A DNA stretch of 64,000 nucleotides from Variovorax paradoxus (GTDB taxonomy: Bacteria > Pseudomonadota > Gammaproteobacteria > Burkholderiales > Burkholderiaceae_C): the NCBI RefSeq assembly GCF_009755665.1, contig NZ_CP046622.1, forward strand, positions 1,302,001-1,366,000. Direction: 5' to 3'. A model generated the notes under the pieces. It saw only the letters and a program-made list of their open reading frames with translations. It was not told the origin of the DNA and searched no databases. Below, one piece after another: positions 17,895 through 26,193 of the stretch (its first letter is position 1; every line of letters starts with the position of its first letter). The position numbers were made by a program, and so were the translations under genes.

Positions 17895-19331
17895 ATGGCT
17901 GAATTCCACGAAATTTCCCCCAACGCGCCCGCCGGCGAGAAGCTGCTCAACTGGGTAGACAACCGCTTCCCGCTGACCAAGCTCTGGAACGACCAGTGGG
18001 GCAAGTACTACGCGCCGAAGAACTTCAACTTCTGGTACATCTTCGGCTCGCTCGCGATGCTGGTCCTCGTGATCCAGATCGTGACCGGCATCTTCCTGGT
18101 GATGCACTACAAGCCCGACGCGAACCAGGCGTTCGCATCGGTCGAGTACATCATGCGCGACGTGCCCTGGGGCTGGCTCATCCGCTACATCCACTCGACG
18201 GGCGCCTCGGCGTTCTTCATCGTGGTGTACCTGCACATGTTCCGCGGCCTCATGTACGGCAGCTACCGCAAGCCGCGCGAGCTGATCTGGGTGTTCGGCT
18301 GCGCGATCTTCCTGTGCCTGATGGCCGAAGCCTTCATGGGCTACCTGCTGCCGTGGGGCCAGATGAGCTACTGGGGCGCCCAGGTGATCGTGAACCTGTT
18401 CGCCGCCATTCCGTTCATCGGCCCTGACCTGGCGCTGCTGATCCGCGGCGACTACGTGGTGAGCGACGCCACGCTCAACCGCTTCTTCAGCTTCCACGTG
18501 ATTGCCGTGCCGCTGGTGCTGCTCGGCCTCGTGGTCGCCCACCTGATCGCGCTGCACGAAGTGGGTTCCAACAATCCCGACGGCATCGAGATCAAGGCCA
18601 ACCGCGGCCCTGACGGCCATCCGCTCGACGGTATCCCGTCGCATCCGTACTACACGGTGCACGACATCTTCGGCGTGGTGGTGTTCCTCACGATCTTCTC
18701 GGCCGTGATCTTCTTCGCGCCTGAAGCCGGTGGGTACTTCCTCGAGTACAACAACTTCATTCCGGCCGACTCGCTCAAGACGCCCAACCACATTGCGCCG
18801 GTCTGGTACTTCACGCCGTTCTATTCGATGCTGCGTGCAACCACCGACGACATGGTCAACGTGTTCGCGTTGATCATCGGCTTGGCCGCCATCCTGAACT
18901 TCATCAAGGGCAAGTCGGGCACCGCGCTGAAAATCGCGGTCGTCGTGGTGGCGGCCGTGGCGATCTTCCTGCTCAAGGCGTTCGATGCCAAGTTCTGGGG
19001 CGTGGTCGTGATGGGCGGTTCGGTCATCATCCTGTTCTTCCTGCCCTGGCTGGACCACAGCGAAGTCAAGTCGATCCGCTATCGTCCGGGCTGGCACAAG
19101 TATGTCTACGGCGTCTTCGTGTTCTTCTTCCTGATCCTGGGCTACCTGGGCATCCAGGCGCCCGGCGTCTGGGGCAACCTGGTCATCGGTTCGTTCGCGC
19201 TCGACATCGCGCAGACCATCTCGCAGATCGGCACGCTTTTCTACTTCGGTTTCTTCCTGCTCATGCCCTGGTGGAGCAGCAAGGGCGAGTTCAAGCCCGT
19301 GCCCGAACGCGTGACCTTCGCCGCCCATTGA
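17895..19331 (+). CDS. petB: Cytochrome b subunit of the bc1 complex
   Basis: A 478-residue polytopic subunit holding hemes bL and bH and the Qo and Qi quinone sites. Heme ligands pair as H100/H201 and H114/H216, with the usual 14- and 15-residue spacings within each helix. The Qo loop that is PEWY in mitochondria reads PVWY here (about 302-305). The C-terminal part has extra transmembrane helices and ends FKPVPERVTFAAH. A RBS-like stretch precedes the ATG. It is co-transcribed with petA and petC; petC follows after 29 bases. Confidence 0.98.
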   Translation: MAEFHEISPNAPAGEKLLNWVDNRFPLTKLWNDQWGKYYAPKNFNFWYIFGSLAMLVLVIQIVTGIFLVMHYKPDANQAFASVEYIMRDVPWGWLIRYIHSTGASAFFIVVYLHMFRGLMYGSYRKPRELIWVFGCAIFLCLMAEAFMGYLLPWGQMSYWGAQVIVNLFAAIPFIGPDLALLIRGDYVVSDATLNRFFSFHVIAVPLVLLGLVVAHLIALHEVGSNNPDGIEIKANRGPDGHPLDGIPSHPYYTVHDIFGVVVFLTIFSAVIFFAPEAGGYFLEYNNFIPADSLKTPNHIAPVWYFTPFYSMLRATTDDMVNVFALIIGLAAILNFIKGKSGTALKIAVVVVAAVAIFLLKAFDAKFWGVVVMGGSVIILFFLPWLDHSEVKSIRYRPGWHKYVYGVFVFFFLILGYLGIQAPGVWGNLVIGSFALDIAQTISQIGTLFYFGFFLLMPWWSSKGEFKPVPERVTFAAH

Positions 19332-19360
19332 GAAGCCCAAGAGAGCTCGAGAGAAACACG

Positions 19361-20134
19361 ATGAAGAAAAGCATTTCTGGCTGGCTCGCGGTTGTGGGTC
19401 TGGCACTGGGCCTGACCTTTTCCGCAGCCGCGTCGGCCGAATCCGGCGGTATCGCGTGGGACAAGGCGCCCAACAAGACCACCGACGTCGCCTCCCTTCA
19501 AAACGGCGCCAAGCTGTTCGTCAACTACTGCCTGAACTGCCACTCCGCGGCCTTCATGCGCTACAACCGCCTGCAGGACATCGGCATTTCCGAGCAGCAG
19601 ATCAAGGACAACCTGCTGTTCTCGACCGACAAGGTCGGCGAGACCATGAAGGCCAACATCGACGCACGCCAGGCCAAGGACTGGTTCGGCACCACGCCGC
19701 CCGACCTGACCCTGGTCGCGCGCTCGCGCGCCGGCCACGGCGGCACCGGTGCCGACTACCTGTACACCTACCTGCGCACCTACTACCGCGACGACACCAA
19801 GGCCACCGGCTGGAACAACCTGGTGTTCCCGAGCGTTGCCATGCCCAACCCGCTGTGGGAGCTGCAAGGCGAGCGCCGTCCGGTCTACACCAAGGTCGAG
19901 CAGCACGGCCACGCAACCGAAGTGTTCAAGGGCTGGGAGCAAGTCACCCCCGGCACCATGACGCCGCTGCAGTTCGACAATGCCGTGGGTGACCTGGTTA
20001 ACTACCTGCAATGGATGGCCGAACCGGCACAGAACACGCGCATCCGCATCGGCGTGTGGGTGCTGCTGTTCCTGGCGCTGTCGTTGGTTTTCGTGTGGCG
20101 ACTGAACGCCTCGTACTGGAAAGACGTCAAGTAG
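19361..20134 (+). CDS. petC: Cytochrome c1 subunit of the bc1 complex
   Basis: A 257-residue c-type cytochrome that accepts electrons from the Rieske protein and passes them to soluble cytochrome c. A signal peptide ends at ASA (about 26). The heme-binding motif is CLNCH (57-61) and the probable axial Met is in VAMPNPLW (M161). A C-terminal anchor (IGVWVLLFLALSLVFVW, about 230-246) holds it in the membrane. An upstream in-frame start lies within petB and was not used. A terminator follows about 40 bases after the stop. Confidence 0.97.
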   Translation: MKKSISGWLAVVGLALGLTFSAAASAESGGIAWDKAPNKTTDVASLQNGAKLFVNYCLNCHSAAFMRYNRLQDIGISEQQIKDNLLFSTDKVGETMKANIDARQAKDWFGTTPPDLTLVARSRAGHGGTGADYLYTYLRTYYRDDTKATGWNNLVFPSVAMPNPLWELQGERRPVYTKVEQHGHATEVFKGWEQVTPGTMTPLQFDNAVGDLVNYLQWMAEPAQNTRIRIGVWVLLFLALSLVFVWRLNASYWKDVK

Positions 20135-20176
20135 TTCCGTCCACGCCGACCGGGCGCCCCGTGCGTCCGGTCCCAC

Positions 20177-20215
20177 AGAGTGGGTTGCCAACGCGACCCA
20201 CTCTTTTTGATTTTT
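20177..20215 (+). terminator. Rho-independent terminator after petC
   Basis: A perfect 9-bp stem AGAGTGGGT/ACCCACTCT (20177-20185 with 20196-20204) encloses a 10-base loop and is followed directly by TTTTGATTTTT. It separates petABC from sspA, whose AGGAG ribosome site starts at 20216, so sspA probably needs its own promoter or read-through. Confidence 0.85.
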
Positions 20216-20229
20216 AGGAGTCTCTCGCC

Positions 20230-20841
20230 ATGATGGTCTTGTATTCAGGAACGACCTGCCCCTTTTCCCACCGCTGCCGGTTCGTGTTGTTCGAAAAGGG
20301 CATGGATTTCGAAATCCGCGACGTCGACCTCTACAACAAGCCCGAAGACATCAGCGTGATGAATCCGTACGGCCAGGTGCCGATCCTGGTCGAGCGCGAC
20401 CTGATCCTGTACGAATCGAACATCATCAACGAGTACATCGACGAGCGCTTTCCGCATCCCCAACTGATGCCGGGCGACCCGGTCGACCGCGCTCGCGTGC
20501 GCCTGTTCCTGCTCAACTTCGAGAAGGAGCTCTTCGTGCACGTGGCCACGCTCGAGAACCGCACCGCCAAGGGCAACGAGAAGGCGCTCGAAAAGGCGCG
20601 CTCGCACATCCGCGACCGGCTCACCCAGCTCGCACCCGTGTTCCTCAAGAACAAGTACATGCTGGGCGACAACTTCTCTATGCTCGACGTGGCCATTGCG
20701 CCGCTGCTCTGGCGCCTCGACTACTACGGCATTGACCTCAGCAAGAACGCGGCGCCGCTTCTGAAGTACGCTGAGCGCATCTTCTCGCGCCCGGCCTATA
20801 TCGAAGCGCTCACCCCGTCCGAAAAGGTCATGCGCAAATAA
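20230..20841 (+). CDS. sspA: Stringent starvation protein A
   Basis: A 203-residue glutathione S-transferase-fold protein that binds RNA polymerase and affects transcription during stationary phase and acid stress in enterobacteria. The thioredoxin-like N-terminus reads LYSGTTCPFSHRCRFVLFEKGM, then NPYGQVPILVERDLILYESNIINEYIDERFPHP, the family pattern. The alpha-helical C-terminal domain contains LGDNFSMLDVAIAPLLWRL. AGGAG lies 9 bases before the first of two adjacent ATG codons. The usual partner sspB follows after a 139-base spacer that holds a repeat. Confidence 0.95.
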   Translation: MMVLYSGTTCPFSHRCRFVLFEKGMDFEIRDVDLYNKPEDISVMNPYGQVPILVERDLILYESNIINEYIDERFPHPQLMPGDPVDRARVRLFLLNFEKELFVHVATLENRTAKGNEKALEKARSHIRDRLTQLAPVFLKNKYMLGDNFSMLDVAIAPLLWRLDYYGIDLSKNAAPLLKYAERIFSRPAYIEALTPSEKVMRK

Positions 20842-20980
20842 CTAGGCTCTCCCCCAGGCTTCGCGCACTTCGTGTCGCTTCTCCAACCCCCTCGCCGGGG
20901 GCAACACCGGCGGCCCGGCAAAGCCGGTTCCGCGGTGTTCTGCGAAGAGTCGAAGCCAGAGATTGCACGGTAGAAAATTC
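20842..20980. repeat. GC-rich intergenic repeat-like element between sspA and sspB
   Basis: The spacer carries a run of short self-complementary segments: CCCCCTCGCCGGGGG near 20886-20900, and GGCCCGGCAAAGCCGGTTCC near 20911-20930. The string resembles a dispersed intergenic element I associate with Variovorax and its relatives; that is recollection and copies elsewhere were not counted. It separates sspA from sspB and could affect mRNA stability. Confidence 0.45.
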
Positions 20981-21562
20981 ATGATCAACGCGCTCGAGTC
21001 GTCCTCCACCCGCCCGTACCTCATTCGGGCGCTGTACGAATGGTGCACCGACAACGGGTTCACGCCCTATGTCGCGGTGCAGGTCGACGACACCGTCCAA
21101 GTGCCGCGCGAGTACGTGAAGAACGGCGAGATCGTGCTGAACATCAGCTTCGACGCGACCAGCTCGCTCAAGCTCGGCAACGACTTCATCGAGTTCAAGG
21201 CCCGTTTTGCCGGCAGCGCGCGTGAAATCATCGTGCCCGTGGGCCGGGTGATCGCGATCTATGCGCGCGAGAACGGGCAGGGCATGGCCTTTCCGGCTCC
21301 CGTGCCTGCGGGCAGCGGCGCCGAGGGCGGTGCTTCTGCCGGAGCGCCTTCGCCACAGGGGCCTGCGCGCATGCCGCTGCGCGATGCCTCGCGCGGCACC
21401 GAAGGCGATGCCGGCAAGATCGTGCACCTGGTTACGGGGGAAGACGCGGATGAAATGGTCGATGTCGGTGACGATTCCGGCTCCTCCACCGATCCGCACG
21501 ACGAGCCGCCGCGCCCTCCGGCCGGTGGCGGCAGCCGCCCCTCGCTCAAGCGCGTGAAGTAG
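20981..21562 (+). CDS. sspB: ClpXP protease specificity-enhancing factor SspB
   Basis: A 193-residue adaptor that delivers ssrA-tagged peptides to ClpXP. The folded N-terminal domain (RPYLIRALYEWCTDNGFTPYVAVQVD, then VLNISFDATSSLKLGNDFIEFKARF) is well conserved. A long acidic, glycine- and proline-rich linker follows and ends in a basic tail GGGSRPSLKRVK, the site that docks on the ClpX zinc-binding domain in known SspB. It begins at the ATG nearest the domain; an upstream start would add six residues. A tRNA gene follows after 34 bases. Confidence 0.95.
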   Translation: MINALESSSTRPYLIRALYEWCTDNGFTPYVAVQVDDTVQVPREYVKNGEIVLNISFDATSSLKLGNDFIEFKARFAGSAREIIVPVGRVIAIYARENGQGMAFPAPVPAGSGAEGGASAGAPSPQGPARMPLRDASRGTEGDAGKIVHLVTGEDADEMVDVGDDSGSSTDPHDEPPRPPAGGGSRPSLKRVK

Positions 21563-21596
21563 GCGCGTTTCGCACCGCTAAAATCCCAGGATTCGT

Positions 21597-21672
21597 GCCG
21601 CTTTAGCTCAGTTGGTAGAGCACCCGCCTTGTAAGCGGAAGGTCGTCAGTTCGATTCCGACAAGCGGCACCA
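21597..21672 (+). tRNA. tRNA-Thr (anticodon TGT)
   Basis: A 76-base cloverleaf with acceptor stem GCCGCTT/AAGCGGC, D arm GCTC-AGTTGGTA-GAGC, anticodon loop CTTGTAA with anticodon TGT at 21630-21632, T arm GTCAGTTCGATTCCGAC, discriminator A and an encoded CCA end. It reads ACA threonine codons. A TAAAAT box at 21579-21584 could be its -10 element. A strong terminator lies about 50 bases downstream. Confidence 0.97.
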
Positions 21673-21713
21673 TATCGAAGATCCCGGAAAGGCATTCGCC
21701 TCGGCCGGCAAGC

Positions 21714-21744
21714 AAAAAAAGGGGCGATTTCTCGCCCCTTTTTT
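21714..21744. terminator. Bidirectional Rho-independent terminator
   Basis: The stem GGGGCGA-TTTC-TCGCCCC (21721-21738) is flanked by an A-run on the left and a T-run on the right, so it can stop transcription from both the tRNA and the convergent gene on the minus strand, whose stop codon is at 21767. Confidence 0.88.
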
Positions 21745-21766
21745 CATTTCCGGCGGCTGACAGAGA

Positions 21767-22174
21767 TCAGCAACGACCTTTCTTGGCTTGCCCCGGTGGG
21801 CAGTGCTGGTGCCTGCCGCCGCCGTGGTCGTCGCCATGGTCGGCGTGGCGAGGCCTCTCCGCCCGGCGCCAGTTGCCTTCCTTCCACCGCCATCCGCCGT
21901 CCGCCTGAACCCAGCGGCCGGGCGCATATGCGTAGTCCGGCCGTGCAGCCTGCCAGAAGCCGGCGCGCCAGACATAGGCGCGCTGGTTCCATTGCCAGTG
22001 CCCTGGCACCCACACCTGGCGGGCCCTGGGGCCCGGCATGGGCTCATAGCGAGGCGCGGGAGGCGCCACCTGGACCAGGGGCAGGTTGATGTTGACGGAA
22101 ACCTGTGCGACGGCGGGCAGGGCAGACGCGGCAAGCGCGGCGGCCACCAGAAGAGCGGAGACGGAGACTTTCAT
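21767..22174 (-). CDS. Secreted YXWGXW-repeat-type protein
   Basis: A 135-residue protein with a signal peptide (MKVSVSALLVAAALAASALPAVA). The mature part has repeated tryptophan-centred units: WVPGHWQW, YVWRAGFW, APGRWVQADGGW and WKEGNW, spaced like the YXWGXW family. A His/Asp/Gly-rich tail (HADHGDDHGGGRHQH) could bind metal. Function is unknown; members are common in proteobacteria as small periplasmic or surface proteins. The chosen start gives a clean signal peptide; longer in-frame starts add 65 residues without domain character. Confidence 0.7.
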   Translation of the reverse strand: MKVSVSALLVAAALAASALPAVAQVSVNINLPLVQVAPPAPRYEPMPGPRARQVWVPGHWQWNQRAYVWRAGFWQAARPDYAYAPGRWVQADGGWRWKEGNWRRAERPRHADHGDDHGGGRHQHCPPGQAKKGRC

Positions 22175-22286
22175 TGGAACCTTGGAACATGTGAACACGC
22201 ATGCACAACGCAAGCCGGTGCACAGTGTAGTCAGCACATTCCTCAGGACGGCTTGCATCGAAACCGTGCTACGTCGTCTCGGCAGT

Positions 22287-23309
22287 TCAAACCGCGCCCA
22301 CACTGCCCGTGATCGGCAGCACGATGCCGGTGATGTAGCTGGCGCAACTCGGCGCGGCCAGGAACACATACGCGGGGGAGAGCTCCTCGGGCTGTGCCGG
22401 CCTTTGCATGTCGGTGTTCTTGCCGAAGTCTTTTACCTTTTCAGGGGGGCTGTCCGCCGGGTTCAAGGGCGTCCACACCGGGCCGGGCGCTACCGCATTC
22501 ACGCGAATGCCCTTCGGCAGCAGGTTGCTCGCCAGCGACTTGGTGAAGGCGTGGATGGCACCCTTGGTGGTCGAGTAGTCGAGCAGGTGTGCGCTTCCCT
22601 CCAGGCCGGTGACCGAGCCGGTGTTGATGATCGACGAGCCCTGGCCCAGGTGCGGTACCGCGGCGCGCGCCATCTGGAAATAGCCGAACACGTTGGTCCT
22701 GAGCGTCAGGTCGAAGCGCTCATCGGTAATGTCCTCGATCGACGCCGCATGCAGCTGGAAGGCCGCGTTGTTCACCAGGATGTCGAGCTTGCCGAAGGCT
22801 TCGATGGTCTTGTCGACCGCTTCGCGGCAGAACGCCGGATCGCAGACGTCGCCCTTGATCACGATGCAGCGCGCGCCTTCGTCCTCCACGTGCCGCCGGG
22901 TTTCGTCCGCGTCATCGTCTTCGTCGAGATGCACGATCGCCACGTCGGCGCCTTCGCGCGCATAGAGCAGCGCCACGGCGCGTCCAATGCCCGAGTCGCC
23001 GCCGGTGATCAGTGCCGTCATGCCCTCTAGCTTGCCGCTGCCCTGGTAGTCCGGCGCCTCGAAGCGGGGGCGCAGCGCCATGTCCGCTTCTTGGCCGGGC
23101 TTGCTCAGGTGCTGTGCCGGCATGGGGTTGGCCGGCTGTGGGCGAGAGCCTGCCTGTGCGGGCTGGCTGGACTTCTTGGCGGCGGGTTTCGCGCTGTCCT
23201 TTTCATCTTGCGCACGCTGGACTTCCCGATGCTTGGCTGCCGTCTCGGCTGGTCCCGCTGACTTGGATGACTTGGTGGATTTGGGAGGTGATGCAGTGGT
23301 CGATTTCAT
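22287..23309 (-). CDS. SDR-family oxidoreductase with Lys/Pro/Ala-rich N-terminal extension
   Basis: A 340-residue short-chain dehydrogenase of the YghA/general-stress type. A hydrophilic extension (about 1-70, rich in K, S, P, A and Q) precedes the Rossmann fold. Nucleotide binding is at TALITGGDSGIGRA, the NNAA motif at ILVNNAAFQ, the catalytic Ser in INTGSVTG and YxxxK in DYSTTKGAIHA. AGGAG sits 9 bases before the ATG at 23309; longer in-frame starts lack a ribosome site. Enzymes of this group are often stress-induced; the substrate is not known. It stands alone between recJ and the YXWGXW gene. Confidence 0.85.
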   Translation of the reverse strand: MKSTTASPPKSTKSSKSAGPAETAAKHREVQRAQDEKDSAKPAAKKSSQPAQAGSRPQPANPMPAQHLSKPGQEADMALRPRFEAPDYQGSGKLEGMTALITGGDSGIGRAVALLYAREGADVAIVHLDEDDDADETRRHVEDEGARCIVIKGDVCDPAFCREAVDKTIEAFGKLDILVNNAAFQLHAASIEDITDERFDLTLRTNVFGYFQMARAAVPHLGQGSSIINTGSVTGLEGSAHLLDYSTTKGAIHAFTKSLASNLLPKGIRVNAVAPGPVWTPLNPADSPPEKVKDFGKNTDMQRPAQPEELSPAYVFLAAPSCASYITGIVLPITGSVGAV

Positions 23310-23418
23310 GGTGCCTGGGCTCCTCATGCAAATGACCACCGTAGAACGCTCCGGCCCGGTCCGCGTAGGAATCCGTCCCGACCGCATGCCCGCCGTGTCG
23401 CGCGAGCTGAAGGGCGCG

Positions 23419-25140
23419 TTAGATCTCTGCTCCTTCGACCAGGAAGCGCACGCGGCGCACCCCCTGCCACTCATCGGCATCGAGCCTGAAGGCGAGCTTC
23501 ACGCGCGCGGGCAGCGGGTCGGTATGGCCGAACCAGATGCCGTCGACCGGGTGGCCCTGGTGCCGCAGCTTGAGCGCCAGGTGCTTTTCGCCCACGAGGC
23601 GTTGCGACACCACCTCCACTTCCTCGCTGAAGGTGGGCGGCGCAAAGCCCTGGCCCCAGACCTCGCGGTGCAGCGTGTCGACGAGGTCGATGCGCATGTA
23701 CTCGCGTTCCAGCGGGCCGTCGGTGTCGAGGCGCCGGGTTAGCGTGGCTGCGTCGAGCCACTCGTGCGCCACCTCGGCCAGGGCGCGCTCGAACACCTCG
23801 AACTTCTCGCGCGCCACGGTGCAGCCCGCCGCCATTGCATGGCCGCCGAAGCGCAGCAGCACGCCCGGATGCCGCTTGGCCACCAGGTCGAGCGCATCCC
23901 GCAGGTGAAAGCCCGGAATCGACCGGCCCGAGCCCTTGAGCTCATGCTCCTTGCCCGGTGCGCCGCTCGCGGCAAAAACGAAGGTCGGGCGATGGAAGCG
24001 GTCTTTCAGGCGCGAGGCCACGATGCCGACCACACCCTCGTGAAATTCGGCGTCGAACACGCTGATGGCGGCCGGCGGCGCTTCGCCGCCCTTGGCATCG
24101 GGGCCGAACAGCGACTCGGCCAGCATCAGCGCCTGGTCGCGCATGCCGCCCTCGATGTCGCGCCGCTCGCGGTTGATGCCGTCGAGCATGCGCGCGAGTT
24201 CGTCGGCGCGGCCCGTGTCGTCGGTCAGCAGGCATTCGATGCCCAGCGTCATGTCGGCGAGCCGGCCGGCCGCATTGATGCGGGGGCCGAGCGCAAAGCC
24301 GAAATCGAAAGTGGTGGCCACTGCGGCGTTGCGCCCGGCGGCCTTGAACAGCGCTGCAATGCCCGCCGGCAGCGCGCCGGCGCGAATGCGCCGAAGGCCC
24401 TGTGCAACGAGGCGGCGGTTGTTGGCGTCGAGCTTCACCACGTCGGCCACCGTGCCCAGCGCCACCAGCGGAAGCAGCACGTCGAGCTTGGGCTGCGTGG
24501 CCGCCGTGAAGATGCCGCGCGTGCGCAATTCGGAGCGCAGCGCCAGCAGCACATAGAACATCACGCCCACGCCGGCAATGCTCTTGCTCTCGAAGCCGCA
24601 GCACGGCTGGTTGGGGTTCACCAGCACATCGGCAGCGGGCAATTCCGGGCCGGGCAGGTGGTGGTCGGTCACCAGCACCTGCAGGCCGCGCGCCTTGGCA
24701 GCGGCCACGCCTTCAACGCTGGCAATGCCGTTGTCCACGGTAATCAGCATGTCGGCGCCGCTGTTCGCCACGCGCTCGGCAATGGGCGGCGTGAGGCCAT
24801 AGCCGTCGACCACGCGATCGGGCACCAGGTAGCTCACGTTCCTTGCGCCAAGCAGGCGCAGGCCTCGCACCGCGACGGCGCAGGCCGTGGCGCCGTCGCA
24901 GTCGTAGTCGGCCACGATGCACAGGCGCTTGTCCTGCGCCATGGCGTCGGCGAGCAGCACCGCGGCCTCGCGCGTACCGTGCAGCGTGTCGGGCGGCAGC
25001 AGGCGCGCCAGGCCGTCGTCGAGCTCGTCCTTGGCCAGCACGCCGCGCGCTGCAAAAAGGCGGGCCAGCAAGGGGTGCACGCCGGCCTGCTCCAGCGCCC
25101 AGACGGTGCGGGGCGGAATTTCCCTGGCGATGATTTTCAT
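23419..25140 (-). CDS. recJ: Single-stranded-DNA-specific exonuclease RecJ
   Basis: A 573-residue DHH-family 5'-3' exonuclease used in recombination and mismatch repair. Motif I is VADYDCDGATA (D78, D80, D82), motif II VDNGIAS (D136) and motif III the DHH triplet in VTDHHLPGPELPAADV (159-161). The DHHA1 domain lies C-terminally, with LRFGGHAMAAGCTV. The start was taken at MKIIAREIPPRTVWALE, where ATGA overlaps the stop of the upstream gene; the longer frame runs inside that gene. Length fits the family. Confidence 0.97.
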   Translation of the reverse strand: MKIIAREIPPRTVWALEQAGVHPLLARLFAARGVLAKDELDDGLARLLPPDTLHGTREAAVLLADAMAQDKRLCIVADYDCDGATACAVAVRGLRLLGARNVSYLVPDRVVDGYGLTPPIAERVANSGADMLITVDNGIASVEGVAAAKARGLQVLVTDHHLPGPELPAADVLVNPNQPCCGFESKSIAGVGVMFYVLLALRSELRTRGIFTAATQPKLDVLLPLVALGTVADVVKLDANNRRLVAQGLRRIRAGALPAGIAALFKAAGRNAAVATTFDFGFALGPRINAAGRLADMTLGIECLLTDDTGRADELARMLDGINRERRDIEGGMRDQALMLAESLFGPDAKGGEAPPAAISVFDAEFHEGVVGIVASRLKDRFHRPTFVFAASGAPGKEHELKGSGRSIPGFHLRDALDLVAKRHPGVLLRFGGHAMAAGCTVAREKFEVFERALAEVAHEWLDAATLTRRLDTDGPLEREYMRIDLVDTLHREVWGQGFAPPTFSEEVEVVSQRLVGEKHLALKLRHQGHPVDGIWFGHTDPLPARVKLAFRLDADEWQGVRRVRFLVEGAEI

Positions 25141-26105
25141 AGGCCCTCGAGCACGTTGGCGGCGCGCGGCCGGTCGAACAGGCTCTTGGCCCAACCCACC
25201 AGGCCGCGCTGCTGCAATGCATAGCGCTGCGCCGCACGGTCGCCGCACAGCGTGAGCGCGATGTCGGCGCCGGCGGTGTAGTCGGCCAGCAGGCTGGCGA
25301 TGGCACCCGCATCCAGTGCTTGCCAGGCCTGTGCCCAGCCGGGCCCGTCGTCGCGCAATGCGGCCACGCGCAGCGCGTCGCTCACGGTGGGCGCGGGCGC
25401 GGCGGGCGAAAGCGTGTCCGCCTGCAGCGCGCCAGTGCCGCTGAGCCAGAAAGAGTTGATCGGCGGCACGCCGCGGGCGGCGCGGTCGTCGTTCACGCGC
25501 TGGGTGTAGAGCAGCATCTGCATTTCATTCTGGAGGCGGCGCAGCGGCCGTGCGGCTTCGGCCAGCGGCGACCACTGCGAAATCGGGTGGCCCACCGCAC
25601 GGTCGATCGATGCCGTTGCCAGGCCGTCGAAGATTCGCGCGCGCGCCAGCCAGCGGCCGGGGGTGGAAGAGGGGTGCAGCGCAATGCCGTCTTCCTCGAA
25701 GAAAGGATGTGCGGCAGCCAGCAGCGCGGCCGACTCGGTGGCGTCGATCTCGATGGCGGCCGGGTCGCCCAGCACCACGTCGTCGATGCCCACCTGCCAG
25801 TTGCACAGCGACACCACACCCCAGCCTTCGCGGTCGCCGGGCTCGGCAACGCCGATTTGCCTGGCTTCGAGCGCGGCCCAGGGAATGCAGCCGTCGGCTG
25901 CGGAAATGCCCAGCGCCGCGGCCAGCGCCCGTTCATGGGGCGGTGAGCGCGTGCTTTCGTCTTGCGTATCGGTCTCCACCAGCGAGAGCCGGAAGAGCAG
26001 GGACTCGAGGTTGGGCAGCCAAAGCGATGGCAGGGCCGCGCGGCATGCAGGGGAACCGCGGCCGGCAAAGGGAATCAACAGATGACGTGGGAGAGGTTCG
26101 GCCAT
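25137..26105 (-). CDS. Conserved protein of unknown function overlapping recJ
   Basis: A 322-residue soluble protein that I cannot place in a characterised family. It has no signal peptide or membrane segment. Notable stretches are LLIPFAGRGSPACRAALPSL near the N-terminus, GIALHPSSTPGRWLARA in the middle, NEMQMLLYTQRVNDDRAARGVPPINSFWLSGTG, and a C-terminal LLADYTAGADIALTLCGDRAAQRY. I recall similar Burkholderiales proteins being labelled phosphoglycerate mutase-like, but no catalytic motif supports that. It overlaps recJ by ATGA and diverges from lolC, with 88 bases between the starts used here. Confidence 0.75.
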   Translation of the reverse strand: MAEPLPRHLLIPFAGRGSPACRAALPSLWLPNLESLLFRLSLVETDTQDESTRSPPHERALAAALGISAADGCIPWAALEARQIGVAEPGDREGWGVVSLCNWQVGIDDVVLGDPAAIEIDATESAALLAAAHPFFEEDGIALHPSSTPGRWLARARIFDGLATASIDRAVGHPISQWSPLAEAARPLRRLQNEMQMLLYTQRVNDDRAARGVPPINSFWLSGTGALQADTLSPAAPAPTVSDALRVAALRDDGPGWAQAWQALDAGAIASLLADYTAGADIALTLCGDRAAQRYALQQRGLVGWAKSLFDRPRAANVLEGL

Positions 26106-26116
26106 TCCCCTATTGT

Positions 26117-26137
26117 CCGGGAATGCCACAATCCCGG
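26117..26137. promoter_or_regulatory. Short hairpin in the divergent gap before lolC
   Basis: CCGGGA-N9-TCCCGG lies between the two divergent starts at 26105 and 26194. It could be a transcript hairpin or a protein site, and it overlaps any mRNA leader of lolC. An alternative lolC start at 26140 would lie directly after it. Confidence 0.35.
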
Positions 26138-26193
26138 GGATGCAACGCCCCGAAGCGCCCTTGGCGCCGGAAGCGCGTCAAACAACTGAAAAT

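Noticed and set aside
17253..19406. Open frame of about 717 codons opposite petA and petB
   Set aside because: Composition (long runs of D, H, E, V and R) is a typical shadow; the plus-strand genes are certain.
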